Below are positions 37,216 through 49,259 of a stretch of 64,000 nt of DNA, piece after piece. A program made the translations under genes and the position numbers. A model generated the notes under the pieces. That model was given only the letters and a program-made list of their open reading frames with translations. It had not been told where the DNA came from and did no database searches. Position 1 is the first letter of the stretch; each line of letters begins with the position of its first letter. The DNA comes from Sapria himalayana (lineage: Eukaryota; Streptophyta; Magnoliopsida; Malpighiales; Rafflesiaceae). Where the stretch lies: contig JAREIK010016116.1 of NCBI GenBank assembly GCA_029783825.1, positions 36,947 through 100,946 on the forward strand. Direction: 5' to 3'.

Positions 37216-39407
37216 ACTTTGGTATTTTATTTTGACCACCATTTCCTTCTTAGAATCACATCAAACTCATATAATTCTATGGCTAATATATCAAAAGTTA
37301 ATTCCTTGTAATTTCATAATAGCATATACTAATTAACTATTTGATATGAGTAAATTGCATCTCTAGATAAAAAGAAATAATATAGAAGTCTTCAATTTTT
37401 TTTGAACCACTCTCAGTTTCTCCAAAAATATATTAGATATAAATGAATATGTTGCTCCTAGTTCAAAGACATTGTAAGAGTGATTTGTGCCTTGTGTTTC
37501 TCCAAAAACATAAGACATAAATTATTACCTTCCTTCACATAGATCTATAATATGACACTAGTTGAAAATAATGACTAAAACACAAGGCATATTCTAGATC
37601 CATTGTGAAATATGTTGTTCTTGATTAATATATCTATTAATACATTGTTAGTTATGTGAATCTAAATTACAATCAGCATTGAAGGATCACCTTCTAGGCT
37701 CTTTTTGATTGTTAAATAAAATATTCTTGGAATTCCTTCAAGAGTGCTTTATGTCTTGTGTTTCTACTTTCTTTTTTTTTTGAGAAATTAGAATATATAT
37801 AAATTTTTGTATCACAACTATAAAATTAAATCATTCTTTCGGGTACACAATTACATTTTTTTACATACTTTGCAAGCTATAGTTAGAGTCCAAGGCGCTA
37901 AACCTCTTCATTTCACTAACTTGATCTTCACATATTTCATTATCTTGGATTGTCTCGGCCCTTTTTCTTAAATAATTACAAAACTTTATCTTTCTCTAGT
38001 TCTAAAGCTATATCCATAATTTTCTCATATATGGTTGATTCAGAAATATCAACATCTGAATTCAATTATCAGTCATTTTTTCAAAAAGGTCAATTTTTTT
38101 CATTGTTTTTCATAATTTAGAAAACAAAATTTACTAAGTTCTCAACCTTAGTAGTATATTAAGCAACTATCACACTAACTTGAGTTAATCTAAAAAAACT
38201 TCTCATTTCCTATTTCTTTAATGGGATGTTGGAAATTATTCAAACATTACTATATAGCCTATAAATTATGCAACTAATTTTCTAAGCATCAGTTAATTTT
38301 TTTCCTCAAGAGTAGCACATCCATTATCATAATTTCTTATATAAATTCTTTAGTATTTTGCTGTTCAACCATTACTAGGAAATGTCTTGCTTGATCTCTT
38401 ACTAATTTTCACAAAATACTCATTAGTTAGTTGCATCATTTCTTTCATAAATAGGCATTACTCTATTGCTCTCTCTCTCTCTCTCCATCACTCTCTCTCT
38501 TAAATTCTCTCACTCACTCACACACTCTCTCTCTTTCCATATCTCTCTCTCTCCATCCCTCTCTCTCTTCAATTTTCTCTCTCTCTCTCTCTCTCTCCCT
38601 CCCCCCCTCTCTCTCCCTCCCTCTATCTCTCTTTCTCCCTCTCTCTCCCTCACACACACACACACACTCTCTCTAAACTTTTCCTATGCCACAATAATGA
38701 GACGTATTCTTTACATAATATTCATTATTTATTTTGATCATATTGTAGGTTTACATTATTTTCTCTTTACTTGACATGTGTGGGAGAGTGGATTCAACTT
38801 TAAATATGACTATTTTTTTATTATTCATGTGTTGGGTGAAATCATTTCAGATTTCTAATAAATTTTTCATAGTATTTCATGAGAAACAGAACCATATAAA
38901 TTGAAATCAGATTTCTTTATTTATTATTTAGAAGTAAAATAAAATCAAACATTAAAAAAACTATAATAAAATGATATATTTATTCAATCAAACTAGAATA
39001 AATATATCAAATCAAACTCATTTTAATTAAACTAGTTAGTTCGAATTAGTTTTAACCTCTCATTCTCTTTGACATAGAATTTGTCAAATTCCATGGCTGA
39101 ATTTTTGAAACCTTAGAAGAAGTTAAAGTTAAGAGACTGTGGAATATGGTGATGATGATGCGCCACTAGATGAGCTCCATGTCAAGGCGCTTGGTGTATT
39201 TTTCCAAGCATAGATATGATTAATTCAATGTCATTTCGATATTTAGCTTATTTTCCAACTAGAGTCTTTTGATGGCCAAAAATAATGATAGAGTGTTCTT
39301 TTGTTTATTTTGTTACACCTAACCACTTATTCACACAATTATATCTACCTTTATGCAGTCACTTTCCAAAATGTAACAATAAAAGCAATGTGTCTATCAT
39401 CAATTAA

Positions 39408-39410
<3 letters not shown>
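37216..39410. other. AT-rich interior of CACTA B, no firm gene
   Basis: The minus strand between about 38460 and 37900 has short patches reading like a retrotransposon gag (for example ESTIYEKIMDIALELEKDK), but stops are dense and I cannot assign it. A CT-rich tract lies inside. The rest shows no coding pattern. Confidence 0.3.
38466..38672. repeat. (TC)n/(CTCC)n polypyrimidine tract
   Basis: About 200 bases of CTCT and CTCCCT units with two short CA runs. The open frame rich in Ser, Leu and Pro across it is a repeat product. Confidence 0.95.

Positions 39411-39503
<93 letters not shown>
39411..39503. repeat. (CA)41 then (TA)5 microsatellite
   Basis: Uninterrupted CA units from 39411 to 39493, the longest perfect microsatellite in the window, followed by a short TA run. 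Confidence 0.97.
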
Positions 39504-39895
39504 GTATAATAAATATATGTTGTTATATTTATACATAGTTATGTTTATGTATACTATTTTTATAGTTATAGATATATTAAAATATATCTATATAAGAAAT
39601 TCAAATTATATCCCACATACATATTGATGTATAGTTATGTTTAAATACACTTATTGATTTGAGGAACTTAAAAGTATAAAGATTTATACATTTATATATA
39701 ACTATATATAAATGTATTTAACAATTTGTATATCAACATATTACTATATATAAATTTATTTATCTACATCAATACTTATACATAGCCATATGTCTAAATA
39801 TATATAATTACATGAAAAACTAAATATAACTACATCTACAACATGTATACCTACATGCTTCAGAAACTTAATATCCATTCATATCATTCATCTAA

Positions 39896-39942
<47 letters not shown>

Positions 39943-40890
39943 TTGATATTGTATAAATCTTTAGCATTTTTCTATATATATTTTTAGGAACTTAAATATA
40001 ATTTTTTCAACCTTAAATGTATTTTTAAAGTATTTTTATATGTTTTTATAAATCATTATGATTTAATATGTTTAGGGATTTATTATTGTTTCACTTAATA
40101 TCATTTTACTAGATTTCTAATAAAATGATAATTTGTTAAAATTCATGTTGTAAATTTTAAAACAAATAACAATATGTTGTGTAATAAATATTATAAAAAA
40201 TTTCTAAAATATATATGTGATGTTGTTTCAATTTACAAAAATAAAACTTTAAAAATAAATTTATTTACAAACGAAAATTTGCACCTCATAATATGCAATA
40301 TGTTATATTTATTATAAATAAATAATATTTAAAATTTATCTATTAATTACAAAAAAAACATTTTCATGTATTCAATTTTTTAAAAAATTAAAAATTATTA
40401 TTTAAAAAAATAAATTCATATATTTATGTGGTCATTTATATATTTTGAATAAAATAAAATAATAATAACTTGTAGAAAAATTCAGTATTGTATTTATATG
40501 ATAATCTATTTTGTTTGAACATAATTAAAGAAATAATTGATATTTTACAAAACATTAAAGACATGTATTTATATGCACTACATTATAATTGTTTGAATTT
40601 TAAAATTTCAAAAAATTTATTAATAACAATAAATAATAAGTAGAAATATATCATAGACATTAACATAAAAAAAATTATATAGAAAAACAAAAACAATATT
40701 ATCTATTTATGACCAATATTTTAATTTTTAACATTCTTGAAAAAAACAACATAATTTACAAATATGTCATTTTAATTTATTTATGAGTATAATGATAGCT
40801 ATTTTAATATGAATATTAAAAAAACAACCATTTAAATAAAATAGAAGCTCATATATTTAATTAATAATTTCATTTTATACATTAATATGC

Positions 40891-40927
<37 letters not shown>

Positions 40928-41949
40928 ACATTCAAAAATTTATTTTAAATATAAAGAATTTACAATATTTTATAAATTGTGTACAATATATAATATTTTA
41001 TTTTAATTAAATTTTTAAAATCATAAAATTTTAAATACATTTACACACCACACACACACACACACACACACTATTTATATATAATAGTTTCATGTGTACC
41101 TTTAAAAATACATTACGTATATAGGTATAAGTGTGTGTTTGTGTGGGTGTTCAGTAGTATATGCATGCATAAAAGTATATACACTCTACTTTGAAAATGT
41201 AGATACATGTGTGAATATATACAAAAGTACAAAAATATGTATTATGATATTAAATATATAATAATGTATATGGATGTATAAATGTGTGTGTGTACAGGTC
41301 AGTGTGTATGCGCGCACACACACAGACACACAGACACACAGACACACACACATATATATGTAAATATCAACATTATTTTAGAGAAGAAAGATACTTAAGC
41401 ACATAATTATTAACATGTTCCACAAATTCATGAGAGAACGAGCAAAAAGTGACATTTTTGCAAGATACTACTAATATCCCATCTATAATACTTTGCCTCA
41501 AAATTTGTTCCGAGTACTACTTGTAATGATAAGGTACATTCAATACTACTTACCATTGAGTTACATTTTCATACAATACTGCTGACCATGGAATTACATT
41601 TTCATTCAATACTATAATTTGTTCAAATAAAAAATCTATCTAATATCTTCTTCAACAACTCTTCTATATTCTTTTCTAGTATTGATAAGCTATTTTCAAT
41701 TTTGATTATATGTACATTTCATATCTAATATCTTTAGTTCAAATTATTGTAATAGTAAAATCCATCAAATCAATCTAGGCCTGATATCTTTCATTTCTAT
41801 GAGATATTTGATAATGGAATATTTAGTATATACTATGACTTTGGTTCCCACTAAATATGATATTAACTTTCCAAAAGAAAAGATTGTTTATACAAGTTCT
41901 TTGTCTATAGTGGTGTAATTCAATTGGGCATTTGAGAGTGTGTTGTTAT
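39504..41949. other. AT-rich interior of CACTA B with short CA and TA runs, no gene seen
   Basis: Runs are at 39897-39938 (AT), 40893-40932 (CA), 41049-41071 (CA) and 41315-41353 (CACACAGA). No coding pattern on either strand. Confidence 0.6.
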
Positions 41950-43817
41950 CATAGTATATGATAACTATATATAAATATTGTATAACTATATAAAACTCAT
42001 CATAATTAAATTTAACTATATTTGTAACTGTAAACTATTTTTATTAACTATATTAATAACTATATTAATTATTTTTGTAACTATATAATATTTTATAACT
42101 ATATGAGTAATTCTATATGACTATATTTTTAACAAAATATATCATATGTATAATAATATATAACTATATATAATTTTATTTTACTATATGTATAACTATA
42201 AAATGGTTATATATAACTATATCTTTAACTACATAATATTTATACCTATATGTGTATAACTATATATAAATAATTGTATAACTATGTAACACTCTATATA
42301 ATTAAATATAATTATATTAGCATCTGTGTATACATATATGTATTCATATAATTAAATCTATATATTTATTTTATAACTTTGTGTATATTAATATATAACT
42401 ACTTATAACTAATTGTATGAATATATCTATATATAATTATTTGTTTAACTATATATAACTCTTTTTTTAAATAATATATACTATATGTATAAAAACATAT
42501 AAAGGTGACCTCCCTCTTTGGTGACCATCACTTGAGGTCTATTGATTCTCTTTCTTTCTCTCATCAGATCTCTTTACTACCATATGAGAATTGATTTGAG
42601 ATTTAGTGGAAGAAATAGGATTTACGTTCACAAAGCTATTCAGCAAGCTGTTTGCCAACAAGGAGATGAGGATTTTGATGATAGGTCTTGATGCTGGAAG
42701 AAAGACAACCATTCTGTATTAGTTGAAGCTTGTTAAAATTGTCACCACAATTCCTACTATTGTCTTCAATGTAGAGACTATTAAATACAAAAATATCAAT
42801 TTTATTGTGTGGGATGTTGGGGGTCATGACAAGATTCACCCTTTCTAGAGGGATACTTACAAAATACCCAATGTCTCATATTGTGGTGGGAGAGCAATGA
42901 TAGAGATCGAGTAGTTGAAGCCAGAGATGAGTTGCATATGATTCTAAACAAGGAAAACCTTTGAGATGCAGTTTTGATGGTGTTTGCCAATAAGCAATAT
43001 TTTCCCAATGGGATGAATGCAGTTGAAATTACTGACAAGCTAGAACTTCACTCTATTCTCCAACGCCGTTAGCACAATTCAGAGCTCCTATGTTACCTAT
43101 AGCAAGGGCTTCTACAAGGGTCTTGATTTACATTCCAATTACATTGCCAGAAAATCATAAATAATTTTAGCAGGATGAGGCAAACTTTGTTGACATATCT
43201 GGATGTGGATCTAATATTTGCCTATTTTGATTGAGTTTGTTCTTTTATGTGGATGACATCATCTATTTCTAGGGGGATTCAATTGTAATATATATATTAT
43301 TGAATGCCTGAAATACAAGACCGCATTTACTTTGCTCTGATTTGTTGTAAGCTGAACTTGTTTGTTTTTTTGTTTGTGTCTTTTGGCCATTGGATCCCAA
43401 AGGTAATATGAACAATAATACAAATAATTGTCTCTTGACTATATGTATTACTATAAAAGCTTTATACATAACTATATTTAAATATATAATTTACAACTTA
43501 TATTTAATATACATTGGATATACTACTATTCAAAAATATATTTTACTATATCTATACCTATACATAACTATATGTATAGATATATAAAATTATATAAATA
43601 AATTAATATACCTACATGTATAAATATAAGTATAACCAAATGTGTAATTATATTTATAACACATGTAACTATATTTATAATTACTTGTATAACAACATAC
43701 AACATTATGTTTAACTATATGTGTATAAATATATATAAATATTTGTATAACTATATAACACTCTATATAATTAAATATAACTATAATTGTAACTATGTAT
43801 ATATATATATGTAAATC

Positions 43818-43850
<33 letters not shown>

Positions 43851-45100
43851 AAATCTATATGTTTATTGATAACTTAATATATTTATGTATAACTATTTGT
43901 ATGAATATATCTATATATAACTATATGGTTAACTATATAAAAATATCTATAGCTATATATACTATAAATTAATAACATATAACTATAAATAAGTGTATTT
44001 TATTTTATGTATTAGTATACAGGCTTTAGATATAACTATATTTAAATATATAATTTACAACTTATATTTAATATACATTTGTATATATTAGCATTCAAAA
44101 ATATATGTTACTATATCTTACCTATACATAACTATATGTATAGATATATAAAATTATAAAAATAATTTTATATACCTACATGTATAAATATAAGTTTAAC
44201 TATACGTGTAACTATATGTATAACCCCATGTAACGATATTTATAATTACATGTATAACAACATACAACATTATGTTTAATTATATGTGTATAACTATATA
44301 TAAATACTTATAAAACTAAATAAAAATTTATATAATTAAATATAACTATTTTTTTAACTATTTATACATATATTTTTTCATATATGTAAATCTATATATT
44401 TGTTATAACATTGTATATTTTTATGTATAACTAAATATAACTACTAGTATGAATATATTATATATATATATATAATATATATATATATAACTAAATGTTT
44501 AACGATATATAATTTTTTATAACAATATATATTATATGTATACTAACATATAACTATAAATAATTCTATCTTACTATATGTATAAATATAAAAACTACAT
44601 AACTATATTTAAATATATAATTAACAATATGTATTTAATATACATTTTTATATATTAGTATAAAAAATGTATTTTAGTATATCCATACCTATACATAACT
44701 ATATGTATAAATATATGAAATTATATGATAAAATATATATACATACATGAATAAATATAAGTTTAACAATACGAATAACTATATGTATAATTACATGTAT
44801 CTATATTTATAATTATATGTATAAAAACATACAACATAATGTTTAACTATATGTGTATATCTATATATAAATATTTGTATAACTATAAAAAACTCTATAT
44901 AAATAAATATAACTTTATTTTTAATTATGTTTAGATATATGTAAATCGATATAATTGTTTATAACTTTGTATACATTTATGTAAATCTACTTATAATTAC
45001 TTGTATGGATATATCTATATATAACTATATGTTTACCTATATTTAACTATTTATAACTACATTTACTATATGTATCCTAACATATAATTATATATGGGAT
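41950..45100. repeat. Tandem satellite, about 567-bp monomer, about 4 copies
   Basis: The sequence is built of AACTATATATAA-type words. A fixed anchor (GTGTATAACTATATATAAAT and variants) sits near 42252, 43721, 44286 and 44853. The last three are 565 and 567 apart; the first gap is 1469, which equals one monomer plus a ~902-base insertion, the ARF1 retrocopy. A partial monomer starts the array near 41960. Monomers share long colinear stretches such as AACAACATACAACATTATGT. Confidence 0.88.
42503..43420 (+). pseudogene. ADP-ribosylation factor 1 (ARF1) processed pseudogene
   Basis: The coding part runs 42615-43160, exactly 546 bases, the length of a 181-residue plant ARF1 gene without introns. 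It reads [22 protein letters not shown] (Walker A; normally GLDAAGKTT), [27 protein letters not shown] (normally WDVGGQDK), then after a frameshift [30 protein letters not shown] (NKQD changed to NKQY), and ends LDLHSNYIARKS-stop. The start codon is ATA instead of ATG, and several stops occur. UTR-like sequence flanks both sides. Plant ARF1 genes have several introns, so this is a retrocopy. ARF1 is a small GTPase that recruits coat proteins at the Golgi; this copy cannot be functional. It interrupts one monomer of the 567-bp satellite. Confidence 0.93.
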
Positions 45101-45325
45101 AATACTAATATGTTGCACTAACTTGAAATTAAATGGCAAAAGATATAATATCAACAATATGTAAGCACATCGCATGAGAGTGTCCGATGATTAGGCTCAT
45201 ATATGGTATAATACAAATAAGAGTCATACTCTTATCTAATCCCATCCCTTTGGCCTCAGGCTCAAATATGAACTCATGTATGACAAAAGATGTAATATAT
45301 GTATACAAATAAGGGTCGTGCTTAT

Positions 45326-45720
45326 AATTCACCTGTCTCAGTAGTGGTGGATGAGGCGGTCGAACAACAAGCAATGGAAACAAATGACTGTATTATAGTT
45401 ATGGAGACTAAAATGAAAAAGAAGGATGAGTAGATATCTCATTTGAAGGAAGAAATATATGAAATTAAAGAATAAAAGGTTGAGAAGTATACTAATTTGA
45501 TGGAAGAAATGCAAGAAATTAAATAAATGAATGATGTGATGAAAGAAATTATGAATATAATGCAACAACAGATGTCCTATATGAAGTCATAGTTAGCGTC
45601 ATTGGTGCAATAGATAGAATTTCGAGATCAGCTGTGAAACCTCAGAGGAAATGCTAGCATTCCCTCCAAATTATGAGGATGATTTCGTTTGAGAATTATT
45701 TCTGAATTATTATTTATTTT
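45326..45720 (+). pseudogene. Transposase_24 C-terminal coiled-coil tail of CACTA B
   Basis: It reads NSPVSVVVDEAVEQQAMETN, then VMETKMKKKDE, HLKEEIYEIKE and LMEEMQEIK with stops between, and QQQMSYMKS, ending near a region matching NYEDDF. It aligns with the minus-strand tail of element C (SNSSVTIVVDEEIE, then EVMEIEMKEKVEQITQLKE). This is the only recognisable element-encoded protein in B and gives B its plus-strand orientation, lying about 3.3 kb before the 3' terminus. Confidence 0.78.
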
Positions 45721-46171
45721 TGTCTATGTGTAGCAAATAATTATGATATTTTTTGGTAGGTTTCAATTTTTTTTTTTGGTTTTGTTCTTTATTTTTCTGA
45801 TTACCCTAATTATGAATATTTGTAGGACACATTATGTGAGACACAAAAAAATTTTGATTCAAAGTATCCAGACATTGCCAGGGTCCTTCTAATAAATGGG
45901 TCCCATATTTATTGATTTTAGTTTTATCAAAAGGAGGGCTAGCTTATTTTATCTTTATTATTCCAACAACATTTTATTTTTGTACTCTCTTTCTCTCTAA
46001 ACATAATTGCTGGACATCTTTTGGATTTTTTTTGAAGATTTATGAAAATCAAGTTTAATTTGTGTTTGTTTATGTCTATAATAATTGTTTTTATATATCT
46101 GAAAATATGTTTGTGTCTCCAAATTTTTTGGGTAGAGTTTTAGCCTATTATAGGTATGTAAAAGACTATAT

Positions 46172-46530
46172 TCAATAGTGGAAGTAGTAGCAGTGGTGGC
46201 AATAGTGGCAGTGATAGCAGCAGCACAAGCAGCGGTGGCAGCGGCAGCAACTACAGTGGTGGCGGTGATGGTAGTAGCTGTAGTGGCAATGGTGGCAGCG
46301 GTGGTAGTGGTGTCAGCAGTGGCAGTAGCGGTAGTAGTGGCAGCAGTGGCAGTAGTGCAGCGGTAGTAGTGGCAGTGGTGGCAATGGAAATAGTGGCGGC
46401 AGTAGCAGCAGCAGTGGTAGTAGTGGCAGCACAGACAGCCATGGCAGCAATAGCGAAAGCAGCAGCTGCAGTGGCGGCACTAGTGGTAGTAGCAGTAGTG
46501 ACAGTGGGAGTAGCAGCAACGACAACAAAT
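46172..46530. repeat. GC-rich (GGCAGT/GGTAGT)n tract, copy 1
   Basis: About 360 bases of degenerate hexanucleotide, strikingly GC-rich for this window. Frames read Ala/Val-rich or Gly/Ser-rich depending on phase, and all are open because the unit is a multiple of three. I see no start context or domain that would make it a gene. Confidence 0.9.
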
Positions 46531-47289
46531 GCTGTATATACATATGTATATAGTCAGTATATATGTACATATAATACTATAGTAATTTATGTACGTATAT
46601 ACTGAGTATATATGTACTCAATATATATTTGTACGCATAATACTATAGTTTATATGTATGTATACTATAGTAATATATGTAAGAGTGAAATGCTAGTATA
46701 TATGTACATATTTACAACAGCAATATATATTTATCAAAACATAGTCTTTTTTAATTTGTTTTGATTTGATTGAAAGGTTTAAAATTCTTATAGATGTGGT
46801 ACAGCATTATTTCCCATATGAAACTTGTATAAGCGAAGGTTTTTTCAACATACATGAAGCACCGTGACTCGGACAGCTTTTTCACAGTAGAAAGTTAGTA
46901 ATCGGATGAGCAGAGCGAGAGAAAGTAATGTCAATGCATCGATAAATTATACTTTATGCACAGTCAGTAGATACATTTATTTATAAGATATAATATAATT
47001 GTGTTATTTTTTTGTTTTAGTTATTTAAAATATTGTATTAGAATAAGTTATTAAATGAATTTTTTTTGTGTAATTAAAAATCTTCATTTATAGTTTCTGT
47101 TATTATTCAATTTAATATAAAAATATTAAATTATTTCATTAAATTTTTATTGAAGCTGTATGACAATCAACTTTAATTTGTATTTGTTCATGTCTATAAT
47201 AAATATTTTTATATATCTGTGAATATGTTTGTGTCTTCAAATTTTTTGGGTAGAGTTTTAGCCTATTATAGGTATGTAAAAGCCTATTA

Positions 47290-47990
47290 TCAGTAGCAGT
47301 AACAATGATAGCAGTGACTACAACAGTAATGACTACAATGACGGCAGTAGTGGTAGTAGCGGTAGTGATGGTGGTAGCGGCAGAAGTGACTGTATTGGCA
47401 GTGGTGGTAGTAATGGTGGCGGTAGTAGTAATGGTGGCGGTGGAAACTGCAGTGGTGGTGACGACATCGGTGGGAGCGGTGGGGCGAAGGCAGCGGCAAT
47501 ACTGGCAGTGGTAGCAGGAGCAGTAGTAGCGGTAGAACCAGAAGTAGTGACAACACCAAAAGCAGTGGCAGCAATGGTAGAGGTGGCAGTGGCGACAGTG
47601 GCGGCGGTGGTAGCAGCTGCGGTAGTGGTAGCAGTAATGGCAGTTGTGGCATGCAGTGGCAGCACAAGTGGCGGCGATAGTAGTGGCAGCCGGCGTAGAG
47701 GCCTAGCGGCGAAAGCCACTACAGCATTCAGTGGTGGTAGCCCCTAAAGCGGCCAGTGGCAACAGCCACTGTCGTGGCCAATGGTGATAGCCACTACAAT
47801 GGCGACGGGGGCAACGACGGCATCAGCGGCAGTAGAGGTAGCGACGATAGTGATGATAGCAGCAGGGGCATTTGCAGCAGCATTGGCAGTGGCAGCGGCA
47901 GTGACAAAGGCAATGGCAGCGGTAGTGGTAGCGGCAGTAGTGGCAACAACGGCAGTAGCATCGGGAGCTGTAGCAACAGCAACAAATGCG
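47290..47990. repeat. GC-rich (GGCAGT/GGTAGT)n tract, copy 2
   Basis: About 700 bases of the same hexanucleotide, almost twice as long as copy 1, with additional GGCGAC and CCACTA variants in the middle. Frames are Gly/Ser/Asn-rich, Ala/Val-rich, or Leu/Pro-rich on the other strand. It sits at the equivalent place in unit 2 of the duplication. Confidence 0.9.
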
Positions 47991-48639
47991 GTATATACAC
48001 ATGAATAAAGTTAGTATATACGTACATATAGTACTATAGTATTTTATGTACATATATACTGAGTATATTTGTAATTAGTATATACACACACATAATACTA
48101 TAGTTTTTATGTACATATACTACAGTTATATATATATGAGAGATATGCTAGTATATATTTACATATATACTGTAGAATTATATTTTTATCAAAATATAAC
48201 ATTTTTTTATTTTAATATGATTAAGTGGTTTAAATTTCTTACAGATATGATACCGAATTGTTACTCATACAAAGCATGTATAAGTGATGAGATTTTTCAC
48301 AATACATTACGTGCTGTGACTCGGAAAACATTGTACTATAAAAAAATGGTGATCAGAGGAGCAGAGGGAGAGAAAACATAAAATGAATGGATATATTATA
48401 CTTTATGCACTATTGGTAGATATATTTAAGAAAAGATGTAATAAAATTTTGTTATTTTTTTGTTTCAATTATGTAAAATATTAAATTAGAATAAGTTATT
48501 AATTGATTTTATTTTTGTTTATTATAAATTATTTGTAGTTTCATTTTTTTATTAAATTTAAATAAAAATATTAAATTATTTAATAAAATAATTTTAAAAT
48601 AAATTAAAATCTAAAAATTGTTTTGAAATTAAAAAAGTT

Positions 48640-49030
48640 TGGGAAAAATACCTAGCTAATTTAGCAAGGGAAATCAATATTTTAGCGAAGGAATTTTTCA
48701 TTGCTAAATTTATTTAACTAGTGACTATTTATATCGCTAAAATTTAGTGACAAGTACTTGAGCTTGGGAAATCTTCCATCATTATTTTCGTTTAGCGATG
48801 GAAAATCTCATTTAACTTGCTAATTTTCCTAGGGAATTTATCTTTTTTAGCAAGGGATTTTCCGTTACTAAATTTTTAGCTAGGGACAATTTCCCTTGCT
48901 AAATTTTAGAGACCAGCACTTTAGATAGGGAAAATCCATTGTTAATCCATTGCTATATCATATTTAGCGATGGAGAATGCCCATTTAGCTAGGGATTTGT
49001 CCCTTGCTATATGGGATTTTTCTTGTAGTA
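48640..49030 (+). repeat. 3' terminal and subterminal region of CACTA B
   Basis: It has many TTAGC/GCTAA motifs in both orientations (TTAGCGAAGGAATTTTTC, TAGCAAGGGATTTTCC, TTTAGCGATGGAGAATG) and ends TTTTTCTTGTAGTA, directly followed by TATC microsatellite. It is homologous to the 3' end of element C. Confidence 0.82.
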
Positions 49031-49212
49031 TCTGTCTATCAGCCAATCAATCTATTAGTATTTCAATGTATTTATCAATATATTTATGAATTTGTCTATC
49101 AATTTATCTATCAATCAATCATTCAAACTATATATATATATATATATATATCTAACTTATATATATGTATATACTATATGTCTATCAATTTGTCTATCTA
49201 TTAATTTATAAA

Positions 49213-49259
<47 letters not shown>

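Larger units (their letters stand above)
46020..48600. repeat. Tandem duplication of a unit of about 1.1-1.45 kb
   Basis: Unit 1 is about 46020-47139 and unit 2 about 47140-48600. Both begin with a TTTTTTTGAAG-like start, share GGGTAGAGTTTTAGCCTATT, then a GC-rich hexanucleotide tract, then GTATATACA-type words, then a patch with CGTGACTCGG or GTGACTCGG, and end with AAATATTAAATTATTT. The size difference comes mainly from the hexanucleotide tract. Confidence 0.88.
31227..49030 (+). mobile_element. CACTA (En/Spm) transposon B, about 17.8 kb, internally rebuilt
   Basis: The 5' terminus is GACTACAAGATAATG at 31227; the 3' terminus is TTTTTCTTGTAGTA ending at 49030. The shared inverted core is ACTACAAGA. 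Both ends carry GCTAA/TTAGC subterminal repeats, the 5' end matching element A and the 3' end matching element C. The only element protein left is the Transposase_24 tail at 45326-45720; TNP2 is missing. The interior holds a copia fragment, a hairpin, an A-rich minisatellite, a 567-bp satellite with an ARF1 retrocopy, and a duplicated 1.1-kb unit. No clean 3-bp target duplication is visible, partly because both flanks are TATC repeat. It would be non-autonomous at best. Confidence 0.7.

Noticed and set aside
37900..38460. Minus-strand patches resembling a Ty3/gypsy gag
   Set aside because: Similarity is vague, stops are dense, and no zinc knuckle or adjacent protease is visible.
39301..39627. 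Open frame with a long His-Thr run, and the opposite Cys-Val run
   Set aside because: It is the translation of the (CA)41 microsatellite.
46178..48027. Ala/Val-rich, Gly/Ser-rich and Leu/Pro-rich frames across the GC-rich tracts
   Set aside because: The hexanucleotide period keeps several frames on both strands open. Low complexity and no conserved start; treated as repeat.
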